From NCBI GenBank assembly GCA_022843385.1, contig JALHNT010000003.1, positions 145,020 to 209,019 of the forward strand: DNA of 64,000 nt, in the 5' to 3' direction. A program made the translations under genes and the position numbers. This stretch comes from Anaerolineae bacterium. GTDB lineage: Bacteria; Chloroflexota; Anaerolineae; Aggregatilineales; Phototrophicaceae. The notes under the pieces were generated by a model. The model was not told the DNA's origin. It was given only the letters and a program-made list of their open reading frames with translations, and did not search any database. Positions within the stretch are counted from its first letter, which is position 1. Every line of letters begins with the position of its first letter. This document shows, one piece after another, positions 35,578-43,828 of the stretch.

Positions 35578-36441
35578 TTATCCCATCTTCCGGCTCCACT
35601 CACGCACCGTTGTCCTGGCCGCCCCGAAAATCTGAATGGCTGCTGCCGGGTCGCCAATTTCGCCAACCGCCTCGGTGGCCGCCAGCAGTTGCAAGGTCTC
35701 GGTCAGTTGACCCTTCAGGAACAGCCGGTTCATCAGACCCATCATCCAGAACGGCGTATGACTCATCTGACCGCCTGGCACCTGCGCTTCCATATAAAGG
35801 CGGAGCGCCTGCTCGAAGGTCAGCGCCTCCGGGCCGCACACAAACAGGCTGCTGTTCGTGCCGGGCAGCCGGTGCGCCGCCGCGACCATGCCGGCAAAGT
35901 CGCTCACCGTGAGGAAGCGGATCGGGTGTGGCTGCTTGCCGATGATGCTGCCACGTTTCCCCTGCACGAAGCGCGGCAGGATGTCGGTGAAGTAGGTGGG
36001 GCGGAAGATGGTGTAGGGGACGCCGCTGTTACGGATGGCTTTCTCGGCGTTTAGCTTGGCCTGCTCCGCCGGGATGTGGGCGAAACGCTCACTGACGAGG
36101 TAGCCGGAAGTATAGGTCAGATGACCGACGTGCTGTTCAGCCGCCAGCCGTGCCACCCGTGCCGCCCCCTGATGCTGCACCTGCTCCAGCACCACCGGAT
36201 CGTGACCGCTCGGCAGGCTCAGATGCACCCCGGAGCAGCCCTCCAGCGCCCGTCGCAGGCTGTTATCATCACTCAGCGTCCCCTGTGCATAATCAAATCC
36301 CTCGCCCAACTGCTGCCGTGCCGCCACCCCATCGCGGGTGAAGATGCGTACCGCGTGACCGGCGCGCTGCAAGCCAACGGCCACCCCCTTGCCGATGCTC
36401 CCCGTCCCACCGATCACCAGAACACGATTGCTTGTTGCCAT
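35578..36441 (-). CDS. NmrA-like atypical short-chain dehydrogenase
   Basis: NAD(P)-binding protein of 287 residues. VLVIGGTGSIGKGVA near residue 7 is the Rossmann Gly motif of the NmrA/extended-atypical SDR group, followed by DYAQGTLSDDNSLRRALEGCSGVHLSLP. The catalytic Tyr-x3-Lys is not obvious, as is common in NmrA-like redox sensors or quinone reductases. The ATG at 36441 has GGGAGG eight bases upstream. A long inverted repeat lies directly before it and a PadR gene lies just upstream, so PadR probably controls it. The substrate is unknown. Confidence 0.8.
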   Translation of the reverse strand: MATSNRVLVIGGTGSIGKGVAVGLQRAGHAVRIFTRDGVAARQQLGEGFDYAQGTLSDDNSLRRALEGCSGVHLSLPSGHDPVVLEQVQHQGAARVARLAAEQHVGHLTYTSGYLVSERFAHIPAEQAKLNAEKAIRNSGVPYTIFRPTYFTDILPRFVQGKRGSIIGKQPHPIRFLTVSDFAGMVAAAHRLPGTNSSLFVCGPEALTFEQALRLYMEAQVPGGQMSHTPFWMMGLMNRLFLKGQLTETLQLLAATEAVGEIGDPAAAIQIFGAARTTVREWSRKMG

Positions 36442-36463
36442 GAGAGACCTCCCTTTAGTTGGC

Positions 36464-36501
36464 ATATACATCAGGATTGATATATAAATCTTGATGTATA
36501 T
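36464..36501. promoter_or_regulatory. PadR-type operator
   Basis: Two 15-base arms (36464-36478 and 36487-36501) match as an inverted repeat at 14 of 15 positions around an 8-base A/T spacer. The core ATACATCA...TGATGTAT resembles known PadR operators (ATACAT/ATGTAT half-sites). It lies between the PadR stop and the ribosome site of the NmrA-like gene, where a repressor would block that gene's promoter. Confidence 0.75.
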
Positions 36502-36514
36502 ACGCAGAGGTCAA

Positions 36515-37078
36515 TCAGGAAGTTTCAGGAAATTGGTTTTCAATCTGGTGCAGGGTATCTTCCAGCCATTCGATGTACAGCCGCTCATAGCGCAACCCGA
36601 AGTCACGCGCAGCCGACCACAGCAGGGCGTCCGCCTGAAGCCCCGGCTGCTGCTGGAGTAGCTCGGCGGCGATGGGTGGCAGCTCGCCTTCATACACGCT
36701 CAGGTGTTTGCGGTGCAGCTCAAGCTGAAGCCGCAGTTGATGCAGGATGGTTTGTTTGTCGCTGCTGCCGGCGAAGAACAGCTTCAACAGCAGCGGCTCC
36801 TTGACCGCTGTTCGTTCGGTCAGCGGCTCTGCCAGCCACTCGCGCAGCCCGGCCTGACCGATCTCCGTCAGGGTATAGATGCGCCGATCCGGGCGTTTCT
36901 CCTGCGGCTCCAGCGTCGAAGTCACCCAGCCGTCGGCCTCTAGTTCGCGCAGCGTCATATAAATCTGGCTCAGGCGGGCGTGCCAGAAATGGCTGGTCGA
37001 GCTGCGAATGTGTGCCTCCAGATCGTAGCCCGTCATCGGCTGATAGCGCAGGAACCCCAACAGAGCGTACTTGAGCAT
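36515..37078 (-). CDS. PadR-family transcriptional regulator
   Basis: A 187-residue repressor, usually sensing phenolic or other small aromatic compounds. The N-terminal winged helix (LKYALLGFLRYQPMTGYDLEAHI, then QIYMTLRELEADGWV, then RRIYTLTEIGQAGLREWL) is the PadR signature, followed by the Vir-C-terminal helical dimerisation part (about 95-185). The gene lies three bases after the M19 dipeptidase gene, so these two are co-transcribed. The operator downstream suggests that it controls the NmrA-like gene; no second copy of the operator was found before the dipeptidase. Confidence 0.92.
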   Translation of the reverse strand: MLKYALLGFLRYQPMTGYDLEAHIRSSTSHFWHARLSQIYMTLRELEADGWVTSTLEPQEKRPDRRIYTLTEIGQAGLREWLAEPLTERTAVKEPLLLKLFFAGSSDKQTILHQLRLQLELHRKHLSVYEGELPPIAAELLQQQPGLQADALLWSAARDFGLRYERLYIEWLEDTLHQIENQFPETS

Positions 37079-37081
37079 CCA

Positions 37082-38134
37082 TCACCCCTTCCACGTCTGC
37101 CGAAGCACCCGCAGCCAGTTCTCAGTCCCCAGCTTGCGCAGCGTTGCATCGTCATAACCGGCTTTGCGCAGCGCCGCGATCAGGTTGGGATACTGGCTGA
37201 CATCGCTCAGGTCTTTTGGCACGGGCGCGACGCCAAAATCCGACCCCATCCCGACATGATCGACCCCCAGGCGTTCCACCAGATAATCGAAGTGGCGCAC
37301 CAGCATCTCCAGCGGGGTATTGGCATCATCACGGGCATCATCCCGCGCCAGCATCGTCACAAAGTTGACGCCGACGATGCCGCCCGAATCCTTGATCGCA
37401 TCCAACTGTTTGTCCGTCAGGTTGCGCGTCAGCGGCGTCACCGCCCAGGCATTCGAGTGGCTGGCGACCAGCGGCACATCCGACAGCCGCGCCACATCCC
37501 AGAAGCCTTTTTCGTTCAGATGCGACAGATCGATCAGGATTCCCAGTTGATTACAGGCTTTGACCAGCGCCTTGCCCGCGTCGGTCAGCCCCGGCCCGGT
37601 ATCCGGCGAATGAGGGAACTTGAAGGGCACGCCATACCCGAACGGCGTCGGACGGCTCCACACAATTCCCAGCGAGCGCAGCCCGGCCTGATAATAGACT
37701 TCCAGCGCGTGAAAGTCGGTGTCGATCTGCTCGGCTCCCTCGAAGTGCAGCACCGGCGCGAACACCCCCTGCTTCAGGCTGCCTTCCAGTTCATCGGCCG
37801 TCCGCGCGATCTTCACCTGCCCGTTGGAAGCCGCCTCGATGCGGTAGAGGTTGGCGATCATCGCCATTGTCAAACGCTGCGCTGTGTTGAACTCCACCGC
37901 CGGCAGCTCATAGGCCTTTGATGGATCAAAATTGTTGATCATCGCCATCGAAGCCTCGTCCTCGATGAACACGGCGAACAACCCGCCCGCCAGCCCGCCC
38001 CGCCGCGCTTTGGGGAAGTTCAACTGCCGGTCGGTTTTGCCGCTGAAGAAGTCGTCGATGCTGTCCTTGCCCACCGGCGCGTAGTTCATCAGCGCGTCGT
38101 TATGCCCGTCAAAGATCAGAATTGGCTCGCTCAT
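37082..38134 (-). CDS. Membrane dipeptidase (peptidase M19 family)
   Basis: Zinc dipeptidase of 350 residues. It opens with ILIFDGHNDAL, the His-x-Asp metal site, and continues with GGLAGGLFAVFIEDE. Further landmarks are VLHFEGAEQIDTDF (bridging Glu), LRSLGIVWSRPTPFGYG, LIDLSHLNEKGFWDV, VASHSNAWAVTPLTRNLTD and HVGMGSDFGVAPVPKDL. No signal peptide is seen, so it is cytosolic, acting on dipeptides or related amides. It is the first gene of the M19-padR pair. Confidence 0.92.
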   Translation of the reverse strand: MSEPILIFDGHNDALMNYAPVGKDSIDDFFSGKTDRQLNFPKARRGGLAGGLFAVFIEDEASMAMINNFDPSKAYELPAVEFNTAQRLTMAMIANLYRIEAASNGQVKIARTADELEGSLKQGVFAPVLHFEGAEQIDTDFHALEVYYQAGLRSLGIVWSRPTPFGYGVPFKFPHSPDTGPGLTDAGKALVKACNQLGILIDLSHLNEKGFWDVARLSDVPLVASHSNAWAVTPLTRNLTDKQLDAIKDSGGIVGVNFVTMLARDDARDDANTPLEMLVRHFDYLVERLGVDHVGMGSDFGVAPVPKDLSDVSQYPNLIAALRKAGYDDATLRKLGTENWLRVLRQTWKG

Positions 38135-38183
38135 GCTGCTTTCCCCCTGGTTGTAAGGTATTCTCGTCAGCCCATACCGAAAA

Positions 38184-38227
38184 GTTTACCCAAAGTTCAC
38201 CCCTAAGCCGACAAGCGGTGGTATGCT
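38184..38227 (+). promoter_or_regulatory. PHO-box-like promoter before the A+T-rich propeller gene
   Basis: GTTTACC (38184-38190) and GTTCACC (38195-38201) are direct repeats with an 11-base period, the layout and sequence of the Streptomyces PHO box (GTTCACC units). A -10-like TATGCT begins at 38222, 20 bases after the second unit. A near-identical copy with the same spacing stands at 39513. Inference: phosphate-starvation control by a PhoB/PhoP regulator not in this window. Confidence 0.5.
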
Positions 38228-38301
38228 GGTGGTCAGCCGTTGTCAGATCGAATCGATCTGGCGCGTTAGTCGGTGATAACAAGTGGTGATGAGGAGCGAC
38301 C

Positions 38302-39378
38302 ATGTTTCACTACGCAACCTTGACGATCCATCGTGTTCGACTGTTGGGGCTGTTGCTCCTCCTGTGCCTGTTTCCCTTGACCTCCGCCCATACCCAATCG
38401 ACAAGCGATCAATTGGTGATCGAGTGGGAGAATCTCGACGTAGATGTGAAGACGATATTCGCAAGTTGGAGCCCGGATAGCCAATTTCTTGTTTACCAAA
38501 GCGATCGCAATATGAACGAATTATCTATCTACGATGCTAACAATCGAACTGTAGCAGCTCGCATTACAGTTTCTCAAGCTCCCTACAGATCTATTCTTCG
38601 CCCAACTTGGAGTCCGGATGGTGAACATATCGCAGTCTGGGGTTCAAATGCCTTGTATATCATCGAGGTCGATATTCGACAGGTCGTTCTGGATGTTTCA
38701 TTAGATGAACTCAATGTCAGCGACTTCACTTGGGTTGACGAGCAATCATTATCAATTTTGAGTTCTAAAGGTTATGTTTACACCTTGAATATCGTGACAG
38801 GAGAAGTAACGCAATCTTTTGTGCTCGATTCAACTACGCCTGGCTATGGCTACTCTGCATTCGACTGGAATCCGCAGGTTCAACTGTTTGCCATTCCCAT
38901 TCGTATCACACAGAGCATTGGCTTTCGCAACCTCGAAGGGAGTCTATTAGGAAATTATGCATTAGGTGATTGGGTGCCAGATGAGCAAAAGACACTCTGC
39001 GATTATCCATCAGAGACTGTTGGCGACATTACCGGCATTAAGTGGTCGGTTGATGGCAGTAAGGTGGCAATCACAGGCCAGGGTGCTCTTAACGTATGTA
39101 ACCTCCGAAGTGACTATTCAGCTCAGACGACCAAAGTTTCAGTGCACAACAACCGTTTGATGATTTGGAGTCCCGACGGGCGATGGCTATTGACAGCCAA
39201 TCCTTTTGGAGAAAGTGCAATCTGTCAAATATTTGTGTATGACAGTGAGAAGAATTATCAACATGTTCAAACAATTGAAGAGCCAGGCGTTTGCACTGGG
39301 AACGAAACCTTTACCTGGAGTCCCGATGGCAAGTACCTGTTCGTTGGCAATACCATTGGTCATGTGAAGTCAGGGTAG
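38302..39378 (+). CDS. Secreted WD40/TolB-like beta-propeller, possibly 3'-truncated
   Basis: A 358-residue exported protein. A hydrophobic signal segment covers residues 14-29 (ends TSAHT). Repeats with the SPDG turn of TolB/WD40-like blades recur: WSPDSQFLVYQSD, WSPDGEHIAVWGS, WSPDGRWLLTANP and WSPDGKYLFVGNT. The chain stops two strands into the last blade (GHVKSG), so the 3' end may have been lost. The A+T content is visibly higher than in its neighbours, with many A- or T-ending codons, a sign of transfer or relaxed selection. GAGGAG stands before the ATG. PHO-box-like promoters flank it on both sides. Confidence 0.65.
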   Translation: MFHYATLTIHRVRLLGLLLLLCLFPLTSAHTQSTSDQLVIEWENLDVDVKTIFASWSPDSQFLVYQSDRNMNELSIYDANNRTVAARITVSQAPYRSILRPTWSPDGEHIAVWGSNALYIIEVDIRQVVLDVSLDELNVSDFTWVDEQSLSILSSKGYVYTLNIVTGEVTQSFVLDSTTPGYGYSAFDWNPQVQLFAIPIRITQSIGFRNLEGSLLGNYALGDWVPDEQKTLCDYPSETVGDITGIKWSVDGSKVAITGQGALNVCNLRSDYSAQTTKVSVHNNRLMIWSPDGRWLLTANPFGESAICQIFVYDSEKNYQHVQTIEEPGVCTGNETFTWSPDGKYLFVGNTIGHVKSG

Positions 39379-39512
39379 CGGTTACAAAACTACGAATCGC
39401 GCTCCCTCAACCCCAATTTTCTCCAACTATTCTCTAACCCCATGCCGACACCCTTAACCATCACGCTCCCGCAAAAAGGTTAGCGCCAGACGCCCTGCGA
39501 TTAGAACAAAAG

Positions 39513-39556
39513 GTTTACCAAAAGTTCACCCGTAAGCCGGGAAAATCCTGTAGTCT
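39513..39556 (+). promoter_or_regulatory. Second PHO-box-like promoter, without a clear gene
   Basis: GTTTACC (39513-39519) and GTTCACC (39524-39530) repeat the element at 38184 with 25 of 27 bases alike over the box and its flank. A -10-like TAGTCT (39551-39556) again starts 20 bases downstream. No credible coding sequence follows before 40.48 kb. Confidence 0.45.
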
Positions 39557-39665
39557 GTTGCTAGGGGCGTGAACCGCCAATCGTTTGAAGCGGAGCGCCA
39601 ACAGCAATTGTCACAAAAGCCAGCACTGACATTGACGACCTTGACGACTTTTGTGAATACCGGAC

Positions 39666-39795
39666 GCTGCGGGTTAAAACCCACAGCTATTCGGGGCGGT
39701 AAGCCCACTGAAGGGGCTGGAGATAAGGGCTTCTCTTCTAGCGCCTTTAGTGCGCTTACCTTTTTCCGATTAGCTGGGCGGCTTCAGCCCCCAGC
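39666..39795 (+). repeat. Cluster of REP-like GC hairpins
   Basis: Four short palindromes occur in tandem: 39666-39687 (10-bp arms, one mismatch, around GGGTT-AA-AACCC), 39702-39718 (AGCCC/GGGCT), 39740-39756 (AGCGC/GCGCT) and 39773-39795 (GCTGGG...CCCAGC with an inner GGCT/AGCC). This is the look of repetitive extragenic palindromes. No REP-associated transposase is in the window. Confidence 0.5.
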
Positions 39796-39830
39796 GGCCT
39801 GGCGCAAGATTCGCGAATCACAACAGGACT

Positions 39831-39866
39831 GATGCGAATCTGACGAATCTGACGAATCTTGTGAAT
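39831..39866 (+). repeat. Tandem GACGAATCT microrepeat
   Basis: Four degenerate copies of a nine-base unit (GCGAATCT, GACGAATCT, GACGAATCT, TGTGAATCA) run head to tail. Two further copies in the form TTGACGAAT occur at 40266-40284. Confidence 0.6.
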
Positions 39867-40265
39867 CAACGTCGGGACACGATTGAATTAGAAACAGGTC
39901 GCGTTAACACCCGCGCATCTCAGGGAGAGATCCGCCACCGCAACGGTCGATCCGCCGGCGGCAAAGGAGTACAAAGTGAAAAGTGCTCAGTTCAAAGTGA
40001 AAGACTCTGCTTGCTCTCTGTGTCCTCTGCCTTCTCTGTGTTGGTTTTTGTCTTTGTCGTTGTCTCACTCCGCCGACGACGACGACACAAAACGGAGTGG
40101 CACCAGCAGTCGTCAGTCGATAGCTGATGGCTTCAATCAGCAAAATCAGCAGCAACACAGGGTAGGGTCAATCAGCAGCACAAACACCTGAGCGCCCTTT
40201 CTGACGACTATCGACCGATGACCGATGACTGATTGAGGGAAAAGTTCACAAAAGGCAGTTTTGCA

Positions 40266-40284
40266 TTTGACGAATTTGACGAAT
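40266..40284 (+). repeat. TTGACGAAT direct repeat
   Basis: Two adjacent nine-base copies (TTGACGAAT) of the microrepeat seen at 39831-39866. Confidence 0.55.
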
Positions 40285-40476
40285 TTTTGCACTTTTCATC
40301 ACTGTTAGGGGAAAACGCGTTGCTCATTGATGATGGTCAAGCGCTTGCTGATGCTGATGCCGGGCGAACCCGTCCAGCACGTGAGCTGCTGAATGAATTG
40401 CGCCAGAAACGGACATTCTCGCTGCCCCTCTCCCCAACCGCACGTGGCAGCGAGGGAGAGGGGGCGAAGGCTGAGG

Positions 40477-43200
40477 TCAATAGTAGGCTTGCAGCAGGAG
40501 TGGATTCCCGTTGATGGCGGTGTAGTAGTAGGGAACCCAGCCGATGCCGAACAACTCAAGCTGAATGTCTTTCTTGTACGGGGTGATAATGTACGGCTGC
40601 ACTTCAACCGCCACCCGCGCCCACTTCTCATTGACGGCCTGGATTTCGGCGTTGAACTGCTGCTCCAGCTTTGCCAGCGCATCTTCGAATTCCACAATCA
40701 CATCTTCACTCTCTTTCAGCTCCTCGCCGGCCTGCCGTCGATAACGGGCCACCCGGCTGGTGCGTGAAAGGGTATAGGTGGTGCGCCCTTTGAACAGGCT
40801 GAACAGCGCTTCGCCGCGCGTGAACAACTCCTCGCGCTTCAGGTCAGCCAGCTCCTTGCGCTCGGCTTCGAGCTCACGTTCCTTGCGCTTCAGTTTCTCT
40901 TCGGTGGTGTCCATCTGTTTCTGATACTTGGCGGCCAGCGCATCGACCTCGGCATCGCGCTTCTCGCGGGCGATCTGCTGGATCTGCGCGTGGTATTCGC
41001 TCTCCGGTGCATCCGGCTTGCCATAAATATCCAGCGATGGGTTGAATGGCACTTGCAGCTTGGCAGTGGTGTAGATCATGTCGATGGCTTCAGAACGCAG
41101 CCCTGTCAACCGCTTGGTGTCGGTCAGACCGGGAGTCAGGTCACCATAAAGCGCTGCCCCGAACGGCTCGCCGGAAACGCGCTTCGGGTCAATCGGTGAT
41201 ACCTGATATTGTTCCCAATGGACCAGCCCAGTTTTTTCCAGTCCTTGTACATGGAAGGCGTAGACGCGGCTGGTATAGACCTGAGTCTTCTTATCCTGGA
41301 AGCGCACACCAATCTGCGCCAGCAGCACTGGCTTGTATGCCAGTACAGTTCCGGCACCACCAGTCACGACCATGCGCGTCTGCTGCTCATAATACTGGAT
41401 GGCTTCCTGGCTGCTGACTGAGGCTGGCAGGAAATATTGGGTGATGGTCGAAGGCAGGGGTGGTGGATTGGCTCCATAACCTGGTGGGGGCTGCGGGCCG
41501 CGCACCGTCGCCTGCGAATTCCCGGTGACCATTTGGGTGAAGCTGACGGCTGACGTGGGAACGGTGTTCTGCTGGGTCCAGCCCTGGGCGAAGCCGGGGT
41601 TGGCTGGGGCAGCCTGGGCGGCGAACTCGGGTGGAGCAGGTGGCATTCCGGGGAGTCCCGGTAGGCTCGGGGGCGCGCTCATTCCATGCAGGTTGGGTGG
41701 GGCGGCCTGCGGTGCTGAGCCAGCCAACGGTGGGAAGGCCACCTGGGTCGCCATGCGCGCCCCGATCTGCGCCATCAATTCCTGCTTCTGCGTCAGCATC
41801 AGGCTTTGCACCTGCTGCCGGGTCAGGGGGCCGCGCAGGTAGCTCATGCACCAGCGGGTATGCACCAGCACCGGCCCGCCGGTATCATGGACGTTGTGCA
41901 TCAGGAACACGCGCGGTTCCAGATCAGCGATCAGGCGCTGCACATCACTCAGATTGAGCTGGGTATTGGCGCTCGCCAGCGACTCCAGCCCGGCCATCAC
42001 CCGCTGCTTGTCGTTATCCGATTGCAGCCGTCCGATGAACCAGGTGCCGGCGTTGGTCAACCCCTTGTAATCCAGATCGCCGGGATTCTGCGTCGCCAGG
42101 ATCAGTCCCAGCCCGAAGGCGCGTGCCTGTTTCAGCAGCCGCAGGATCGGGTCTTTGGTCGGCGGGTTGAGTGGATAGGGCGGGAAATAGCCGAACATCT
42201 CATCGATGTAGAGCAGGGCGCGCAGGCTGGTCGTCCCGCTCTGCTGGCGCATCCAGCCCAACATGTTCTCCAGAATCAGGGTCGTGATAAATTGGCGCTC
42301 AGCTTCGTTCAGATGAGCCGTGTAGAAAATCGATACCCGCGCCCGTCCGTTGGGCTGATACAACAAACTCTGGATGTCCAGCGGCTCACCATGAATCCAG
42401 GATTGGAACGATGGAGCAGCCACGATGCTGTTCATTTCCATCGCCAGCTTGGTGCGCACCCGTTCCGACATGTAGGAGTCGATGTCAAGCACACCCAGTT
42501 TGTTGAAGGGTGGCTTCTGAATCTGGACGATAATGTCTTCCAGTGTCAGGTTTACGCCGCGCGCCCAACTGTATTCAAAGATATTGGCGATCAGCACATG
42601 CTCTTTATCTTTGACCGGTTCGGCATTCTTGCCGATCAGCGCCAGCAGCGCCGTCACCAGCCCGTTGATCTTTTCGCGCAACGCTTCTTCATTGCCGGCC
42701 CAGCCTTCGCGTGGGGCAGCCAGCGATGCCAGGATGCTGATCGGCAGACCGGCATCCGAGCCAGGAGTATAGATGCTGTATCGAGCGATGGCTTTCATCC
42801 AGCGCACCCGATCCGAGACGATGCCCCAGTTGGCTAATCCTTCTTGCCAGCGATGGGCGATGTCGGCGGCAAAACTGGGAATATCCAGGCCAGCACGGCG
42901 GGCGTCATCGGGGTTGACCCAGGGCTGGAAATCTTCCGGGCGGAAATCTGGAAAGGTCAACAGCAGATTGGTGATGTCACCTTTGGGGTCAATGATGATG
43001 GCTGGGATGTTATCCAGAATGGCTTCTTCCAGCATCGTGATGCAAAGACCGGTTTTACCGCTGCCAGTCATCCCCACGACAATCGCGTGTGTCACTAAAT
43101 CGCGGGCGTCGTAATACACGATGTCGTCTGCCAGTTTATGGGTGGCAGGGTCGTAGCGGCGTCCCATATAAAATGTGGTTGGGGCTTCAATAAAGGGCAT
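40477..43200 (-). CDS. HerA/FtsK-like ATPase with C-terminal coiled-coil domain
   Basis: A 907-residue P-loop ATPase of the HerA-FtsK group (DUF87/DUF853 style), which usually pumps DNA. Walker A is GMTGSGKT (43-50), IIIDPKGDITNLLL follows (68-81), and Walker B is LLYIDEMFGYFP near 337. ILATQNPGDLDYKG and the Arg-containing RLQSDNDKQRV segment complete the motor. Residues 485-590 are Pro/Gly/Ala-rich and disordered. Residues 730-850 form a long charged coiled coil. The N-terminus reads FYMGRRYDPATHKLADDIVYYDARDLVTHAIVVG, in which the protein joins straight into the ATPase. No NurA nuclease partner is adjacent. AGGAGA lies upstream of the ATG. The family seems common in this phylum, but its task is unknown to me. 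Confidence 0.75.
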   Translation of the reverse strand: MPFIEAPTTFYMGRRYDPATHKLADDIVYYDARDLVTHAIVVGMTGSGKTGLCITMLEEAILDNIPAIIIDPKGDITNLLLTFPDFRPEDFQPWVNPDDARRAGLDIPSFAADIAHRWQEGLANWGIVSDRVRWMKAIARYSIYTPGSDAGLPISILASLAAPREGWAGNEEALREKINGLVTALLALIGKNAEPVKDKEHVLIANIFEYSWARGVNLTLEDIIVQIQKPPFNKLGVLDIDSYMSERVRTKLAMEMNSIVAAPSFQSWIHGEPLDIQSLLYQPNGRARVSIFYTAHLNEAERQFITTLILENMLGWMRQQSGTTSLRALLYIDEMFGYFPPYPLNPPTKDPILRLLKQARAFGLGLILATQNPGDLDYKGLTNAGTWFIGRLQSDNDKQRVMAGLESLASANTQLNLSDVQRLIADLEPRVFLMHNVHDTGGPVLVHTRWCMSYLRGPLTRQQVQSLMLTQKQELMAQIGARMATQVAFPPLAGSAPQAAPPNLHGMSAPPSLPGLPGMPPAPPEFAAQAAPANPGFAQGWTQQNTVPTSAVSFTQMVTGNSQATVRGPQPPPGYGANPPPLPSTITQYFLPASVSSQEAIQYYEQQTRMVVTGGAGTVLAYKPVLLAQIGVRFQDKKTQVYTSRVYAFHVQGLEKTGLVHWEQYQVSPIDPKRVSGEPFGAALYGDLTPGLTDTKRLTGLRSEAIDMIYTTAKLQVPFNPSLDIYGKPDAPESEYHAQIQQIAREKRDAEVDALAAKYQKQMDTTEEKLKRKERELEAERKELADLKREELFTRGEALFSLFKGRTTYTLSRTSRVARYRRQAGEELKESEDVIVEFEDALAKLEQQFNAEIQAVNEKWARVAVEVQPYIITPYKKDIQLELFGIGWVPYYYTAINGNPLLLQAYY

Positions 43201-43260
43201 CGGACTCTCTCCTGTTGCCTGTCACTCGATTGATTGACGCTGATGAGTCTATTCTAGCAC

Positions 43261-43284
43261 ACCTGCTCTAGTTTTCGAGCAGGT
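43261..43284. promoter_or_regulatory. Inverted repeat in the HerA-like gene promoter region
   Basis: ACCTGCTC (43261-43268) and GAGCAGGT (43277-43284) are perfect 8-base arms around an 8-base spacer. On the minus strand it overlaps the -35 region of the TAGAAT box that precedes the HerA-like gene, so it may be an operator shared with the divergent receiver gene. Confidence 0.4.
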
Positions 43285-43377
43285 CGATGTTTGCGCGGGT
43301 TTCGAGGTTGTCAATGCTTTTTCATAGCATTTGGCCTTACAATGGGGTGAGGTGGCAACAATTCACAGGTGGGTCAT

Positions 43378-43764
43378 ATGGCAGCCTCGGAAAACTCCGC
43401 TCTGGTAGTCGACGATCATTATCATAATCGCGACCTGTTTCGGATTGCGCTGGAGAACGCGGGGTACACGGTCACTGAAGCCCGAAACGGTGAAGAAGCC
43501 ATCACCATCCTCGAAAAAGAAACCTTTCGCCTGTTGATCCTCGACCTGCATATGCCCATTATGGATGGAACCCAGGTTTTGAAGTGGGTCCGCGCCAATT
43601 CGACCCATGACGCCATGCGCGTGATCGTAGCGACAGCCAATGCTCAGATGGTGTTGGAAGATGTTAATGCTCAGGCTGATTATGTGATCTATAAGCCCCT
43701 GGAAATCCGGGACTTCATCCAATTGGTCAAGCGCCTGCGAGCGGATGCTCAGCCGAATCCCTGA
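43378..43764 (+). CDS. Stand-alone receiver-domain protein
   Basis: A 128-residue single-domain response regulator. The acidic pair is Asp12/Asp13 (VVDDHYHNRDLF), the phospho-acceptor Asp56 (LLILDLHMP), the switch Thr lies in VIVATAN, and the Lys in VIYKPLE. There is no output domain, so it must act by protein contact or in a phosphorelay. The ATG at 43378 has AGGTGG six bases upstream. No kinase is adjacent. Two similar stand-alone receivers occur at 54580 and 59759. Confidence 0.9.
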   Translation: MAASENSALVVDDHYHNRDLFRIALENAGYTVTEARNGEEAITILEKETFRLLILDLHMPIMDGTQVLKWVRANSTHDAMRVIVATANAQMVLEDVNAQADYVIYKPLEIRDFIQLVKRLRADAQPNP

Positions 43765-43828
43765 CATTTATGCCCTGACGGATTGTTGGTAGAATCGGCT
43801 CTCTCGACCATCTATCGAGTAAGCCTGT

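Larger units (their letters stand above)
39379..40476. other. Repeat-rich region without a credible gene
   Basis: About 1.1 kb between the propeller gene and the HerA-like gene. It holds a second PHO-box-like promoter (39513-39556), a cluster of four short GC-rich hairpins (39666-39795), several runs of a GACGAAT microrepeat, and a stretch of short imperfect repeats such as AAAGTGAAAAGTG (39970-40010) and CGATGAC (40210-40230). The ORFs here are short, of mixed composition and cross the hairpins. The stretch may be a decayed gene plus accumulated repeats. Confidence 0.6.

Noticed and set aside
39569..39832. 87-residue GTG ORF just after the second PHO-box-like promoter
   Set aside because: Its position is tempting, but it runs through four REP-like hairpins and shows no domain or typical composition.
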